Assembly (NCBI GenBank): GCA_036373915.1 | Contig: DASUUU010000125.1 | Location: forward strand, 1-49,912 | DNA length: 49,912 bases | From: JASLBX01 sp036373915 | Lineage (GTDB): Bacteria > Actinomycetota > Actinomycetes > Jiangellales > Jiangellaceae | Direction: 5' to 3' | Shown here: positions 1-8,523 of the stretch, one piece after another | How positions within the stretch are numbered: the first letter of the stretch is position 1 | Layout of the letters: the number at the start of each line of letters is the position of its first letter | The notes under the pieces: model-generated | Seen by the model: only the letters and a program-made list of their open reading frames with translations | Databases searched by the model: none | Told to the model about the DNA's origin: nothing | Translations under genes and position numbers: made by a program

Positions 1-291
1 GTGGTGGCCGAGACGCCGCGTGACCCTTCGCTGCCAGAGCTGTTTCGGGAGGCCATTGCGGGGCGGGTGCTGTCGGCCGTGGCGAGCGTGGTGACTGCCG
101 GACAGCGGGCCGGGCTGGTCGATGCTGCCGTCGATGCCCCCGTCGCCGCGAGAGCCTTCGTCGGCCCGCTGCTCACCTACGTGCTGCTGGACGGACTACT
201 CCGGCCGCCGGCCGAGATTCGCAGGCCCACCTCGGAGGCAATCGATGCCCAGGTGGCTCTGTTCTGCCGCGCTATCGGCCTGGACAACTGA
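1..291 (+). CDS. TetR-family regulator, C-terminal ligand-binding part (5' truncated by window)
   Basis: About 96 codons are open from the first base, so the true start lies outside the window. The segment is helical, with a conserved stretch around residues 30-70 (Ala/Val-rich helices, then LLTYVLLDGLL), and resembles the C-terminal ligand-binding domain of TetR repressors. The helix-turn-helix is not in view. It ends 34 bases before the next gene on the same strand, so it may be co-transcribed with it. Assignment rests on overall helix pattern and length rather than a diagnostic motif. Confidence 0.55.
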   Translation: MVAETPRDPSLPELFREAIAGRVLSAVASVVTAGQRAGLVDAAVDAPVAARAFVGPLLTYVLLDGLLRPPAEIRRPTSEAIDAQVALFCRAIGLDN

Positions 292-325
292 TCATCACTA
301 GAACCGGAATCGGAGGAGCAAGCAG

Positions 326-1135
326 ATGCCCGACCAAGAGCTCCACAGCGAGCACGCCCCAGAGCGTCCCGATGTGCGCACGAGCTGGACGCGTGCCCCG
401 CTGATCGAGCCGACGTCGTCGGGGTTCGTGCACATCGGCGCCAGCTCAGGCCGATGGACACTGCCGTTCGCGCTGCCTAGGGCTCGTAGACGCAGATTGC
501 TGGCTCTTATGGGGGACGCCGCTGCTGCGCTACAACGCGACTCCCGGGTCGTGCGCGCCGACGTGTTCCGCGGCCTGGTGCGGCCTCCGGACGGCAACCT
601 TGCGGTCGGCGGGGTGCCGCCCGCGGAATTCGATGCCGTCCTGCTGATCGAGACCCACACCGTCGCCGACACGTCGACCCTGCGGGACGGCGACGTCGTT
701 GCCGGGCTGTTGGCGAAGATGGCCGGGGTCGCGACTCGAACGCTGAGCTTCACCGCCTCCAATGTTCGGCGGATGGGCCCGGTGGACCACGAGCAGCAGG
801 GCGTCTTCTTGTTCAACTACTTTGCCGCTGAAGACGTCGACACCAATCTGCATGCATGGCAGTACACCGCCGGCTGGTTCCACGACGAGACCGGCCTGGA
901 CAACTCCACGGTTCTCCAGCCCGCCGGTTCCCAAGGCCCGTACACACTGGTGAACCACGCACGTTGGGATCGCCTCCGCGACGTCCTTCCGGCATTACTG
1001 TTCAAGCGCAGCTTCCGCACCTTCGTGCTGCGTGTATTTGCGGACAACGGGGTGACGCCGAACCCCATCCTTTACCGGTTGCATAAGCCGCACGGCTATC
1101 CGGAGCTCCGTGGAACGTCGTCGTTGAACGCATGA
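326..1135 (+). CDS. Uncharacterised protein, possible tandem dimeric alpha/beta-barrel fold
   Basis: A 269-residue soluble protein that I do not recognise. The start is secure: a GGAGGAG ribosome-binding site at 312-318 lies 7 bases before the ATG. There is no signal peptide or membrane segment. Residues about 105-150 and 158-225 each read as a beta strand with bulky aromatic residues followed by helices, which could be two ABM-like (dimeric alpha/beta-barrel) halves; this is inference only. The tail HKPHGYPELRG is polar. It follows a TetR fragment on the same strand and could be its target gene. Convergent with the multicopper oxidase, 26 bases apart. Confidence 0.6.
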   Translation: MPDQELHSEHAPERPDVRTSWTRAPLIEPTSSGFVHIGASSGRWTLPFALPRARRRRLLALMGDAAAALQRDSRVVRADVFRGLVRPPDGNLAVGGVPPAEFDAVLLIETHTVADTSTLRDGDVVAGLLAKMAGVATRTLSFTASNVRRMGPVDHEQQGVFLFNYFAAEDVDTNLHAWQYTAGWFHDETGLDNSTVLQPAGSQGPYTLVNHARWDRLRDVLPALLFKRSFRTFVLRVFADNGVTPNPILYRLHKPHGYPELRGTSSLNA

Positions 1136-1161
1136 GCCTTGCGGATAGGGCGTAGTCGGCC

Positions 1162-2805
1162 TCACGTGGTCGCCACGTTAGAACTGTCTACGACGAAGCT
1201 GAACATCATGCCACTGTGCATGTGTTCAGGAATGTGGCAGTGGGCCATCCACAGACCGGGATTCGTCACGTCGAACAGAATGTCCACCGTCTGCCCTGTC
1301 CGGACCAATACCGTGTCTTTCCACGCCAGGTTCGGCTCAGCCTTGCCATCGCGAGCCAAGATTAGGAACCTTCCCGCACCGTGCAGGTGGAACGGATGGT
1401 GCATGGGGTGGTCTGACTCCAACTCGTTCACCAACCGAATCTTCACGCGATCTCCGGCGGTGAAGCGCCAGTCGCTAGGCGTGGTGTCCGTCCCTAAGGT
1501 GCGGTCTACGAATTTCCAGCTCATCGCTGCAGAGGTGATGAGGCGGTTGACTTCCGCCATGTCGTCTTCCCATTCGATTCCGTCCACCGCGCCGTGACCA
1601 TGTTCGTGTTCGGGATCGCTTCCTTCGTCATTGGAGGCGTGGCCCATGCCTGGGGCCATGGCGTGCCCTTGATGGCTGATCTCCGCGACCAGGGCAAGGA
1701 TCTTGTCAGGTGCTGCTTCGAGCCAGCCGGCGAGCCGATGTCGCTCGGCCCTCAGCTCAGGCGCACCTCGCAAGCGAGCGAACTGTTCGTCCGGCAACGG
1801 CGTAACGCGACTTCCCCCAACCGCAATGGTGGCCAGCGGATAGGTCAGCCTCGGCGTTCGGTGCTCCAACTGCAGCTCTCCCGGCTGAGCGAGTAGCACG
1901 TCAACGACTGCTCGTTCTGAAGGCCCCAGAAGCACTTCGGAGACGAACTCCTCATGCTCGACGCGTCCGCTGTCCCCGCCCACGAGTTTCATCCGAGCAC
2001 CAGGCAGCCGGACGTTGAAGACGCGAGCGCTGGCTGTGTTGGTGAGCCACAGCCGCACCACTTCACCCGTCCTCGCAGCGACACGGAAATCCGGATCCCC
2101 ACTGGTCAGTAGCAGGTTCCCGAAGCGACCCATGGCTGCGTAGTTGGTCTCGGTTGTACTGAATGGAGCCACCTTTCCATTCACGAGCAGGATGTCGTCC
2201 AGAGTCAGGACGAACTCACGGTCCACCGGCGGCCAGTAGTCGTCTTCGTCAGGCAGAACCATGATGTTGCCGTACAACCCCAGCTCTTGCGCGTAGTCCT
2301 CTCGGATGTGCGGGTGATACCAGTAGATGCCTGGATCGGGAAACTGGATGCGGTAGGTGAACTCACCGCCGACTGGGATCGGGGCCTGCGTCGCATGTTC
2401 TACTCCGTCGTAGCGGTTCTGCAAACGAAGGCCGTGCCAGTGGACGGTCGTATCAAGGTCGCCTTCGTTGATGACCTTGACGACGATCTCCGATCCCTGC
2501 CGCACCCTCAGGGTGGGGCCAGGAACGGACTCGTTGTACGCGAGCATCCGAACGCTAGTGTCATGAAGCTGCTTCACGACCGGACTGACACGAAGATCGA
2601 GAACATCGCGATCGGCTAGCTCCAGCACCGGGGGTCGCCCGGCTTCGGGCAATCTATCTACATGGGTGGGAAAGCCCTTCTCATTCCCAATCAGGTGCGG
2701 CGTGTGGTCCTGCATCGGTCGGCCCCCGGGCGGTCTCGTGGCGTCGGCGTACGACATCACGAATCGAGTTGCACCTGACGTCGTCGGCAGTGGCGCTCCC
2801 TTCAT
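1162..2805 (-). CDS. Multicopper oxidase (laccase/CueO-like) with Met/His-rich loop
   Basis: 547 residues with all four copper-ligand clusters: HWH at 122-124, HPH at 164-166, the HPxHxHxxH-like HPFHLHG at 470-476, and the C-terminal HCHIPEHMHSGMM at 522-534, which carries the type-1 copper Cys523. These are the hallmarks of three-cupredoxin oxidases that couple substrate oxidation to reduction of O2 to water. Residues 377-405 form a Met/His-rich insert (MAPGMGH, then HEHGHG), as in copper-tolerance oxidases that bind extra metal. No Tat or Sec signal is visible, so it may be cytoplasmic. The start is uncertain: ATGs at 2805, 2757 and 2715 are all in frame without a strong ribosome-binding site, and conserved sequence begins after residue 60. 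Likely roles are copper detoxification or phenol oxidation. Confidence 0.9.
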   Translation of the reverse strand: MKGAPLPTTSGATRFVMSYADATRPPGGRPMQDHTPHLIGNEKGFPTHVDRLPEAGRPPVLELADRDVLDLRVSPVVKQLHDTSVRMLAYNESVPGPTLRVRQGSEIVVKVINEGDLDTTVHWHGLRLQNRYDGVEHATQAPIPVGGEFTYRIQFPDPGIYWYHPHIREDYAQELGLYGNIMVLPDEDDYWPPVDREFVLTLDDILLVNGKVAPFSTTETNYAAMGRFGNLLLTSGDPDFRVAARTGEVVRLWLTNTASARVFNVRLPGARMKLVGGDSGRVEHEEFVSEVLLGPSERAVVDVLLAQPGELQLEHRTPRLTYPLATIAVGGSRVTPLPDEQFARLRGAPELRAERHRLAGWLEAAPDKILALVAEISHQGHAMAPGMGHASNDEGSDPEHEHGHGAVDGIEWEDDMAEVNRLITSAAMSWKFVDRTLGTDTTPSDWRFTAGDRVKIRLVNELESDHPMHHPFHLHGAGRFLILARDGKAEPNLAWKDTVLVRTGQTVDILFDVTNPGLWMAHCHIPEHMHSGMMFSFVVDSSNVATT

Positions 2806-2830
2806 GGTGCACCACAGGGTCGATAGGCTG

Positions 2831-3832
2831 CTACAGCCCGACTGGGTCGAGAATCAGACGAGCGATGATGACGGCCGCAACGCTGGACGCGATTGTCACC
2901 ACTCTGGCGAATGTGGCCTCGTCGAACGGCCACTCCTGGATCCGTTCCGCCCGCTTCTCCAAGGCCTCGGCGGCGCTCAGCAAGCCGGCCTGTCGCTGGA
3001 GCTCTTCCAACGTACTGCTATCCCGTACCTGCTGGTAGGCCTGCGTGTAAAGATCGCGTGCTCGCGCGAGTTCGTGCTGCTTGACGGCCGTCATCTGACG
3101 GTTCAGTCGTCGCAACGAGAGGAAGAACACCCCCACTCCGACCACGAGCACGGTGATGCCGACAACCGCTGCCGGGGTGTCGGCGAAACCTGTGATGACC
3201 ACGGGTCCGATAACTCCGAACAGCATCCAGAACCCGGTGAATGCCAGCCTTCCGACCGGCCGGAGTCCCAGACTTCGATCACCGCTGTACGGCTGGAGGG
3301 TGAGCTGCCCTCGTCCCAGACGGTTCAGCCCGAACTGAAGCATCAGATAAACCCACACGGCAGTGGACAGCGGTACACCGATCACAAGCCAGGTGACACC
3401 CTGAATCAGCGCGGCCGCCTGGTCCCCTCGCAATGCTTCGTCCAGAGGCAGAAGCACACCAACCAGCGCCGTGAGTAAGAGCGGGACGAGTTTGTCATCT
3501 ATCCGGAGGAAGAGTCGCCTCACATCAGGCTCGTCCTGCACGACCGCCTTGGTCAGTGCACATTGCAGCCCTCGAAGCTCATCTGTGATCCGCGCCGCGC
3601 CCCACAGCGACAAGAGCAGCGCAACGGTGACGGCGGCCCGATTGAGAATCTCGGCGAGTGGAGTCCCTGGCCGAGCCCATTCGGCGGCACCTGACAACTG
3701 AACGACGGCCAGATTCAGCCACGGGACCAATGCCCACGCGGCGACCCACGCCAGGCGCGGTCCGGGTAGGCGCAGAAGGATCTGCTCGGTCAGCGGCGCG
3801 GCCGGCCGAGGTCGCCCCGACGGGCTGGCCAT
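2831..3832 (-). CDS. Uncharacterised multi-pass membrane protein
   Basis: 333 residues with no recognised family. Hydrophobic spans lie near residues 25-47, 68-85, 110-130, 142-165, 195-215 and 218-240, with a last one near 310-328. Between the sixth and last spans is a charged helical stretch (about 241-300, rich in Arg, Glu, Gln and Ala) that is probably a coiled coil in the cytoplasm. The gene seems leaderless: on its strand a TATAGG -10-like box ends about 6 bases before the ATG and no ribosome-binding site is present. It ends 25 bases upstream of the oxidase gene and could be co-transcribed with it. No function is proposed. Confidence 0.65.
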   Translation of the reverse strand: MASPSGRPRPAAPLTEQILLRLPGPRLAWVAAWALVPWLNLAVVQLSGAAEWARPGTPLAEILNRAAVTVALLLSLWGAARITDELRGLQCALTKAVVQDEPDVRRLFLRIDDKLVPLLLTALVGVLLPLDEALRGDQAAALIQGVTWLVIGVPLSTAVWVYLMLQFGLNRLGRGQLTLQPYSGDRSLGLRPVGRLAFTGFWMLFGVIGPVVITGFADTPAAVVGITVLVVGVGVFFLSLRRLNRQMTAVKQHELARARDLYTQAYQQVRDSSTLEELQRQAGLLSAAEALEKRAERIQEWPFDEATFARVVTIASSVAAVIIARLILDPVGL

Positions 3833-3862
3833 GGTGAACCTATACCCGCGCTCGGGTCGATA

Positions 3863-4696
3863 TCAGCCAAGCGAGTCCGATGTACGCCAATTTGAATGCG
3901 AGGGCATGCCGCCGATGACCGCTGTGGCACCGAGTTCCGAATCGGTGATCACACGAGCAGGAAGGCCGGCTCGGTCCAGGAGCTCCAGAGCCGCCGACGA
4001 CTGAGGCTGGCTGGTTTCGACGATGAGATGGCCGCGCGGCGCCAGCCAGCCCGGTGCCTCTGCCGCCACTCGCCGCAGCACGTCGAGGCCATCCACCCCA
4101 CCGTCGAGTGAGAGCCGTGGTTCGTACAGGCGGGCTTCCCGCGGCAACATGCCGATCTGTGCCGTCGGTACGTAGGGCACGTTCGCCACCAGCACGTCGA
4201 CGCGGCGATGCAAATGTGACGGCAAGGCGGCGAAGAGATCGCCTTGGTATACGTGCCCACCCCAGGGCGCCAGATTGAGGCGCGCGCAGGCCACTGAAGC
4301 CGGGTCGACATCAGCGGCATGTAGATGGAGCGGACCGGCGGCCTTCGCCGCGACGGCGGCACCGACCGCGCCCGAGCCACAACATAGGTCGAGGACGACT
4401 GCATTACGCCGACCGACCGGCCTGACCGCCGCGCGGACGAGCAGTTCGGTTCGTGCCCTGGGGACGAACACGCCGGGTGCGACCATGACCCGGATCCCAC
4501 CGAACCGGGCCCATCCCACGATGTGTTCGAGGGGTTCGCCATCGACCCGGCGGGCGACGATCGATTGCAGGTCGGCGGGTGTACTGGTGGCCGAGATGAG
4601 CAGGTCGGCCTCGTCGTCAGCCCACACGCATCCTGCGGCGCGCAACTGCTCGACGATGGCCGCCCGGTGTGCGGCCGCAACGAAGTTCGATGACAT
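3863..4696 (-). CDS. PrmC/HemK-related protein N5-glutamine methyltransferase paralogue
   Basis: A 277-residue class I SAM-dependent methyltransferase. Motif I is VLDLCCGSGAVG (101-112), and the substrate-site motif is NVPY (172-175) where PrmC proper has NPPY. The N-terminal 90 residues match the PrmC helical cap (EPLEHIVGWARFGG, then VFVPRARTE). PrmC methylates the GGQ glutamine of release factors; the NVPY variant is typical of an actinobacterial PrmC-related group of unknown substrate, so the target here is open. AAAGG lies 5 bases before the ATG, with a 7-bp hairpin (4709-4730) just upstream. Monocistronic, divergent from pspC. Confidence 0.85.
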   Translation of the reverse strand: MSSNFVAAAHRAAIVEQLRAAGCVWADDEADLLISATSTPADLQSIVARRVDGEPLEHIVGWARFGGIRVMVAPGVFVPRARTELLVRAAVRPVGRRNAVVLDLCCGSGAVGAAVAAKAAGPLHLHAADVDPASVACARLNLAPWGGHVYQGDLFAALPSHLHRRVDVLVANVPYVPTAQIGMLPREARLYEPRLSLDGGVDGLDVLRRVAAEAPGWLAPRGHLIVETSQPQSSAALELLDRAGLPARVITDSELGATAVIGGMPSHSNWRTSDSLG

Positions 4697-5011
4697 CGGT
4701 ACCTTTCGGGGAGCGTCTTCGGGCGCTCCCGACCGTCACCTACCTGCGTCGCCTGATGTGGGCGGCACGAAGCGGGCCGGTCGGCGGGCTCACCCGACCT
4801 ACCTGAGTAAGGATCCGTCCCACCTCCTCCGGCCATGTTGCGCTGGCTTGTCAGCCCCACCCTAGTAGCTGCGGTGAGAACCCTGATGGCCGGCTCTGTT
4901 TTGCCATGGAGAGGTCAGGGCAGGCCCAGGGTCCGTCCCCGATGCGCCGAAGTCGCCATGGCGGGATGCTGGAGTAGTCAGATAGGAACCAAACTCAGGC
5001 AAGGTGCTCTC
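4697..5011. other. Intergenic region between prmC-like and pspC genes
   Basis: This 315-base stretch separates divergent genes and must hold both promoters, but no -10/-35 pair stands out. The only structure seen is a short hairpin at 4709-4730 (arms GGGAGCG and CGCTCCC, 8-base loop) in the leader of the methyltransferase gene. Open frames crossing it, such as the one entering from 4835, have no ribosome-binding site or protein-like composition. Confidence 0.5.
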
Positions 5012-5269
5012 ATGAACGACATCCACGACGGCTTCCGGCAACGGGGCCTGGTCCGCCCTCGCGACGGCCGCGTTCTCGGCGGCGTGTGCGCAGGTCTGGG
5101 CCGGCGGTTCGGCATCGAGCCGTGGCCTGCCCGCCTCCTGTTCGTTCTCCTCTTGCTCGTCATCCCGGGCAGCCAGCTGCTGATCTACCCGATCCTATGG
5201 ATTCTCATGCCGAACGAGGAGTTCGACGACGCCCCCGACCACAAGACGACGGCTCCCTACACGGTCTAG
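5012..5269 (+). CDS. PspC-domain small membrane protein
   Basis: 85 residues. Residues 10-70 form a PspC domain: the motif RDGRVLGGVCAGLGRRFGIEP is followed by one hydrophobic span (LLFVLLLLVIPGSQLLIYPILWILM). PspC proteins sit in the membrane and take part in envelope-stress signalling; in actinobacteria the domain is often a stand-alone small protein. The ATG at 5012 was chosen over longer in-frame possibilities because the domain starts right after it and AAGG lies about 8 bases before it. Its TAG stop shares the four bases 5266-5269 with the stop of the convergent FIST gene. Confidence 0.85.
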   Translation: MNDIHDGFRQRGLVRPRDGRVLGGVCAGLGRRFGIEPWPARLLFVLLLLVIPGSQLLIYPILWILMPNEEFDDAPDHKTTAPYTV

Positions 5270-6420
5270 CGCCGGCTGCGGTCGTCGAGCAGTGCAAGCG
5301 ACGCGGTGAAGCCGTGCATGAAGTTCTTCCCGCCGACCGGGCCGATCTCGCCGGCGGCGAAGTAGCCGGCCGTCGGCAGGTCGCCGAGGATCTCGCCGAT
5401 CAGCGCCGTGTCGTGGTTCGGGCTGTCGAAAAGGCGGGTGCCGCGCCCGTTACACGTGAACAGGAGCGCTGCGGCGGCCGGACCGTCGTCCCGTGCTCGG
5501 GCTAGGGACTCCCGAAGATCCTCGTCGGCACTGGCAGCGTCGCGAACGTGGAACTGCACGGTCGTCCCGACCGGGACCTGCTCGCCCAGGTGTATCCAGC
5601 CAACGTCCTCGTCCACGCCGGTGATCGGCCGGACGAGAAAGTCGCCACGCGCCAACTCGGCCTTGTACTCGTCGACGACGATTCCGATGAGCACACCGGT
5701 GGCGATCAGTCGTTGCTCGTGAGCCGGCAGTCCTGCGACGATGTTCTCCAGCAACTGGGCCGGTGGCTGCCCGGCCAGCTCGGTGATCACCGGGCCTTGC
5801 GCGCCGGTCACCGTGTACGGGTTGCCGATCGGCCGGCAGCCCTGCGAGACGACCGGTCGAAGCGTCACATCCGGCAGCCGGACACCGACCGCCCCGGACG
5901 TGACAACCTTCGTGTCGCGGAACAACGTAGAGCGTCCCGGTGTCCCACTGGCGATACCGCCCATGACAAGTGTTCTTGGCGCATTCTCGTTGAGGTGCGA
6001 CAGCAGGGCAGGTGCTGGAAACGTGTACGGGTCCGGAATCAGCAGGTGCGGATCGGGCCTCGACGGATCGAACCGGTAGCCGCCGATAACGGCTGCGGCG
6101 GACGTGCGCACGAACTCCATGTGGAAGGTCTCCACCGGACGCGACAGTGCGGCGAGCCACACCGCGACCGCAGGCTCGCCTTCAACCTCACGCGGGCCTG
6201 CCACCACTGCCTCAGCGACGCACCCGATAAGTGATTGGGGAGCCGCGACGCCGTGGATGGTCTCGAGGACCTGCTCGGCGCGCCGGGCGAAGTGGGGAGA
6301 GGTGACGAGCATGGCAAAGGCCGCCTCGGACGAGCCGAGGCGGTCAACCGCGGCCCGGGCCGCCTCGCCCGCTGCGACCAACGGATCGGGTGCCGTCGAC
6401 AGACCAACACCAACCTGCAT
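5266..6420 (-). CDS. FIST N- and C-domain signal transduction protein
   Basis: 384 residues, the usual length of a stand-alone FIST protein. Residues about 25-220 match the FIST N domain (SLIGCVAEAVVAG; then PHLLIPDPYTFPAPALLSHL; then VMGGIASG) and about 225-365 the FIST_C domain, ending in a GYFAAGEIGPVGGKNFMHGF-type motif that is characteristic of the family. FIST domains are proposed to bind small ligands such as amino acids and to feed sensory pathways; some bind haem. No membrane span or output domain is fused here, so a partner must be elsewhere. AGGA lies 8 bases before the ATG. Adjacent genes give no clear clue to its pathway. Confidence 0.9.
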   Translation of the reverse strand: MQVGVGLSTAPDPLVAAGEAARAAVDRLGSSEAAFAMLVTSPHFARRAEQVLETIHGVAAPQSLIGCVAEAVVAGPREVEGEPAVAVWLAALSRPVETFHMEFVRTSAAAVIGGYRFDPSRPDPHLLIPDPYTFPAPALLSHLNENAPRTLVMGGIASGTPGRSTLFRDTKVVTSGAVGVRLPDVTLRPVVSQGCRPIGNPYTVTGAQGPVITELAGQPPAQLLENIVAGLPAHEQRLIATGVLIGIVVDEYKAELARGDFLVRPITGVDEDVGWIHLGEQVPVGTTVQFHVRDAASADEDLRESLARARDDGPAAAALLFTCNGRGTRLFDSPNHDTALIGEILGDLPTAGYFAAGEIGPVGGKNFMHGFTASLALLDDRSRR

Positions 6421-6536
6421 GACACCATCCTGCTAGAACCGTGCCTGGCCAGTCGACTCCCACGTCGCGGGCAGGAGTACGTCGGCGGGGGCGGGGTAGC
6501 ACTCTTGGACGTACCCGTGCCGAGAGGAGGCTCCCG

Positions 6537-7412
6537 ATGCCTGCGGACGCTGCACAACAGAGCCAAGGGTTCCCGCCACAGCAACAGGAGCCACCGGGCT
6601 TGACAGCGCCGATGAACCCGGTGCCGGACCATGGTGAGGACAGCTATCGCGGCTCGGCCCGGCTGCACGATCTGCGTGCGGTCATCACGGGCGGTGACTC
6701 CGGGATCGGGCGTGCCGTGGCCATCGCGTACGCCCGCGAAGGCGCCGACGTCGTGCTGTCCTATCTGCCGGAAGAGCAGGAAGATGCCGAGGCCACGGCC
6801 GAACTGGTGGCCAAGGCGGGCAGGCGAGCAGTTCTCGCGCCCGGCGACTTGACCGATCGTGACGAGTGCCGGCGGCTCGCCGAAACCGCGGCAGCAGAAC
6901 TCGGTGGCATCGACATCCTGGTCAACAATGCCGGCTTCCAGATGGCCCGGTCGGAGGGCCTGGAAGAGACGACCCCGGACCAGATCGACAGGGTTTTCAA
7001 GACCAATCTGTATGCGCTCTTCTGGCTGACGCAGGCGGCCCTGCCGCACATGACGCGCGGCTCGTGCATCATCAACAACAGCTCGATCCAGGCCTACGAG
7101 CCGTCCACCTCGCTGCTGGACTACGCGGCGACCAAGGCCGCGATCAACAACTTCACCGTCAACCTCGCAGCGGAGCTCGGTCCGCGGGTCATCCGGGTCA
7201 ATGCAGTCGCACCCGGCCCGATCTGGACGCCGCTGCAGCCGGCGACCCAGCCGGAGAAGAAGATCGAGAAGTTCGGCCAGGACACTCCACTCGGCCGCGC
7301 CGGCCAGCCGGCCGAGGTCGCGCCCGCGTTCGTGTTCCTGGCATCACCCACGGACGCGAGCTATGTGAGCGGGACCGTTCTGGGAGTCACCGGCGGCAAG
7401 CCGGTCTTCTAG
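6537..7412 (+). CDS. SDR-family NAD(P)-dependent oxidoreductase (YghA/GSP39-like)
   Basis: A 291-residue classical short-chain dehydrogenase with a long N-terminal tail. The cofactor motif is GGDSGIG (52-58), NNAG is at 130-133, and the catalytic set is Ser182 or Ser183, Tyr196 and Lys200 (YAATK). The Gln/Pro-rich tail (about residues 7-30), the spacing and the sequence place it with YghA and general stress protein 39-type oxidoreductases, often linked to osmotic or oxidative stress in actinobacteria. Substrate unknown. The ATG at 6537 follows AGAGGAGG by 6 bases, so a longer open frame upstream is not used. Stands alone between the divergent FIST gene and the polysaccharide locus. Confidence 0.93.
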   Translation: MPADAAQQSQGFPPQQQEPPGLTAPMNPVPDHGEDSYRGSARLHDLRAVITGGDSGIGRAVAIAYAREGADVVLSYLPEEQEDAEATAELVAKAGRRAVLAPGDLTDRDECRRLAETAAAELGGIDILVNNAGFQMARSEGLEETTPDQIDRVFKTNLYALFWLTQAALPHMTRGSCIINNSSIQAYEPSTSLLDYAATKAAINNFTVNLAAELGPRVIRVNAVAPGPIWTPLQPATQPEKKIEKFGQDTPLGRAGQPAEVAPAFVFLASPTDASYVSGTVLGVTGGKPVF

Positions 7413-7437
7413 TTGGGCACCAGGGGCTCCAGGGCCG

Positions 7438-8523
7438 GTGATCGAAGTGCGCCTACGCATGGGGCCTCGGCTGAGCGTCTGGCCCCCGCTTTCCCCTACG
7501 GTGCATGTGCGTCGGCCGCGCGCTCTTCCGTTCCCGCTCGACCACCCCTCCTGCCTGCTCTTCGCGAAGGCCAGGCACGGACTGTGGCATGGCCTAAGAG
7601 CACTTGGTGTGCGCGATGGAGACTCGATCCTCGTGCCCGCCTACCATCACGGGTCGGAGATCGAGGCGGCAACAGCCGCTGGCCTCCGCTGCATCTTCTA
7701 CGACGTCACCGACGGTCTTGCGCCAGACGCCGGCCGGCTCGATGACTTGCTGGAGCCGAGTGTCCGGGCCCTTCACATCACGCACTACTTCGGCTTTCCT
7801 CAAGACAGCAGGCGCTGGCGGCGCTGGTGTGACGAGCGAGGGCTGATGCTGGTAGAAGACGCCGCGCAGGCCTGGCTCGCCCGGCAAGACGGCAAGGACG
7901 TCGGCAGGTACGGGGACCTTTCGATCTTCTGTCTGGACAAGATGTTCGGGCTTCCGGACGGTGGCGCAGCGCTGTGTCGGGCGCCGATCGATGTGCCCAC
8001 CGGCAAGCGGCCGGCAGGCGGATCATTGCTGCTCCGGCGACACCTCGCGTGGGCCGCCCAACTCGGTGGCGTGACAATGGAAAGAGCGCGGCGCTCCGAC
8101 TACGACCCCGCCGCTGACTTCGCTCTCGGCGACCCATGGACGCCGGCTTCAACCGCCACGATGATGACACTGCCCAGGCTCGACTGGCCTGGGACGGCCG
8201 AAGCGCGGCGGGCACGATACGAAATGTTGCTGGACGCCCTGGGCCCGCTCGTTCCCCCGCCGCTTCAGAACGTGCCCGCTGGTGTGTCGCCGTTCCTATT
8301 TCCTGTGTCCTTACCGAACAAGGCCGAGCTGCTCCGTAAGGTGGCGGCCAAGCGCTTACATGCCCTCGACATCTGGGCGGTTCCGCACCCGTCGATGGAC
8401 GAGGCGGCGTTTCCGGTAGCGCAGCGACTCCGTCGGCATCTGATCGGGCTGCCGGTGCACCAGGAACTCCGCCCGGCCCACATCCGCCGCATAGTTGACG
8501 TGGTCGCCTCTGCCATCAGATAG
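7438..8523 (+). CDS. DegT/DnrJ/EryC1/StrS-family PLP-dependent protein
   Basis: 361 residues with the fold-type I aminotransferase pattern of sugar aminotransferases: VEDAAQA (139-145) supplies the PLP-ring Asp141, and LDKMFGLPDGG (167-177) has Lys168 in the place of the Schiff-base lysine. The family usually transfers an amino group to keto-sugar nucleotides. Neighbouring acyltransferase genes suggest it acts on a precursor of the local polysaccharide. The start is uncertain: GTG at 7438, GTG at 7447 and ATG at 7459 are all possible and none has a strong ribosome-binding site. Its 3' end overlaps the convergent acyltransferase gene by 8 bases. Confidence 0.82.
   Translation: MIEVRLRMGPRLSVWPPLSPTVHVRRPRALPFPLDHPSCLLFAKARHGLWHGLRALGVRDGDSILVPAYHHGSEIEAATAAGLRCIFYDVTDGLAPDAGRLDDLLEPSVRALHITHYFGFPQDSRRWRRWCDERGLMLVEDAAQAWLARQDGKDVGRYGDLSIFCLDKMFGLPDGGAALCRAPIDVPTGKRPAGGSLLLRRHLAWAAQLGGVTMERARRSDYDPAADFALGDPWTPASTATMMTLPRLDWPGTAEARRARYEMLLDALGPLVPPPLQNVPAGVSPFLFPVSLPNKAELLRKVAAKRLHALDIWAVPHPSMDEAAFPVAQRLRRHLIGLPVHQELRPAHIRRIVDVVASAIR

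Noticed and set aside
2666..3478. Plus-strand frame across the membrane protein gene
   Set aside because: Composition is Gln/His/Asp-rich and matches the opposite strand of a gene with clear membrane spans.
3949..4860. Long open frame on the minus strand over the methyltransferase gene
   Set aside because: It is another frame of the prmC-like gene with Ser/Arg-rich composition and no ribosome-binding site.
6039..7049. Minus-strand frame spanning the FIST and SDR genes
   Set aside because: Covers parts of two well-supported genes in other frames, with no motif of its own.
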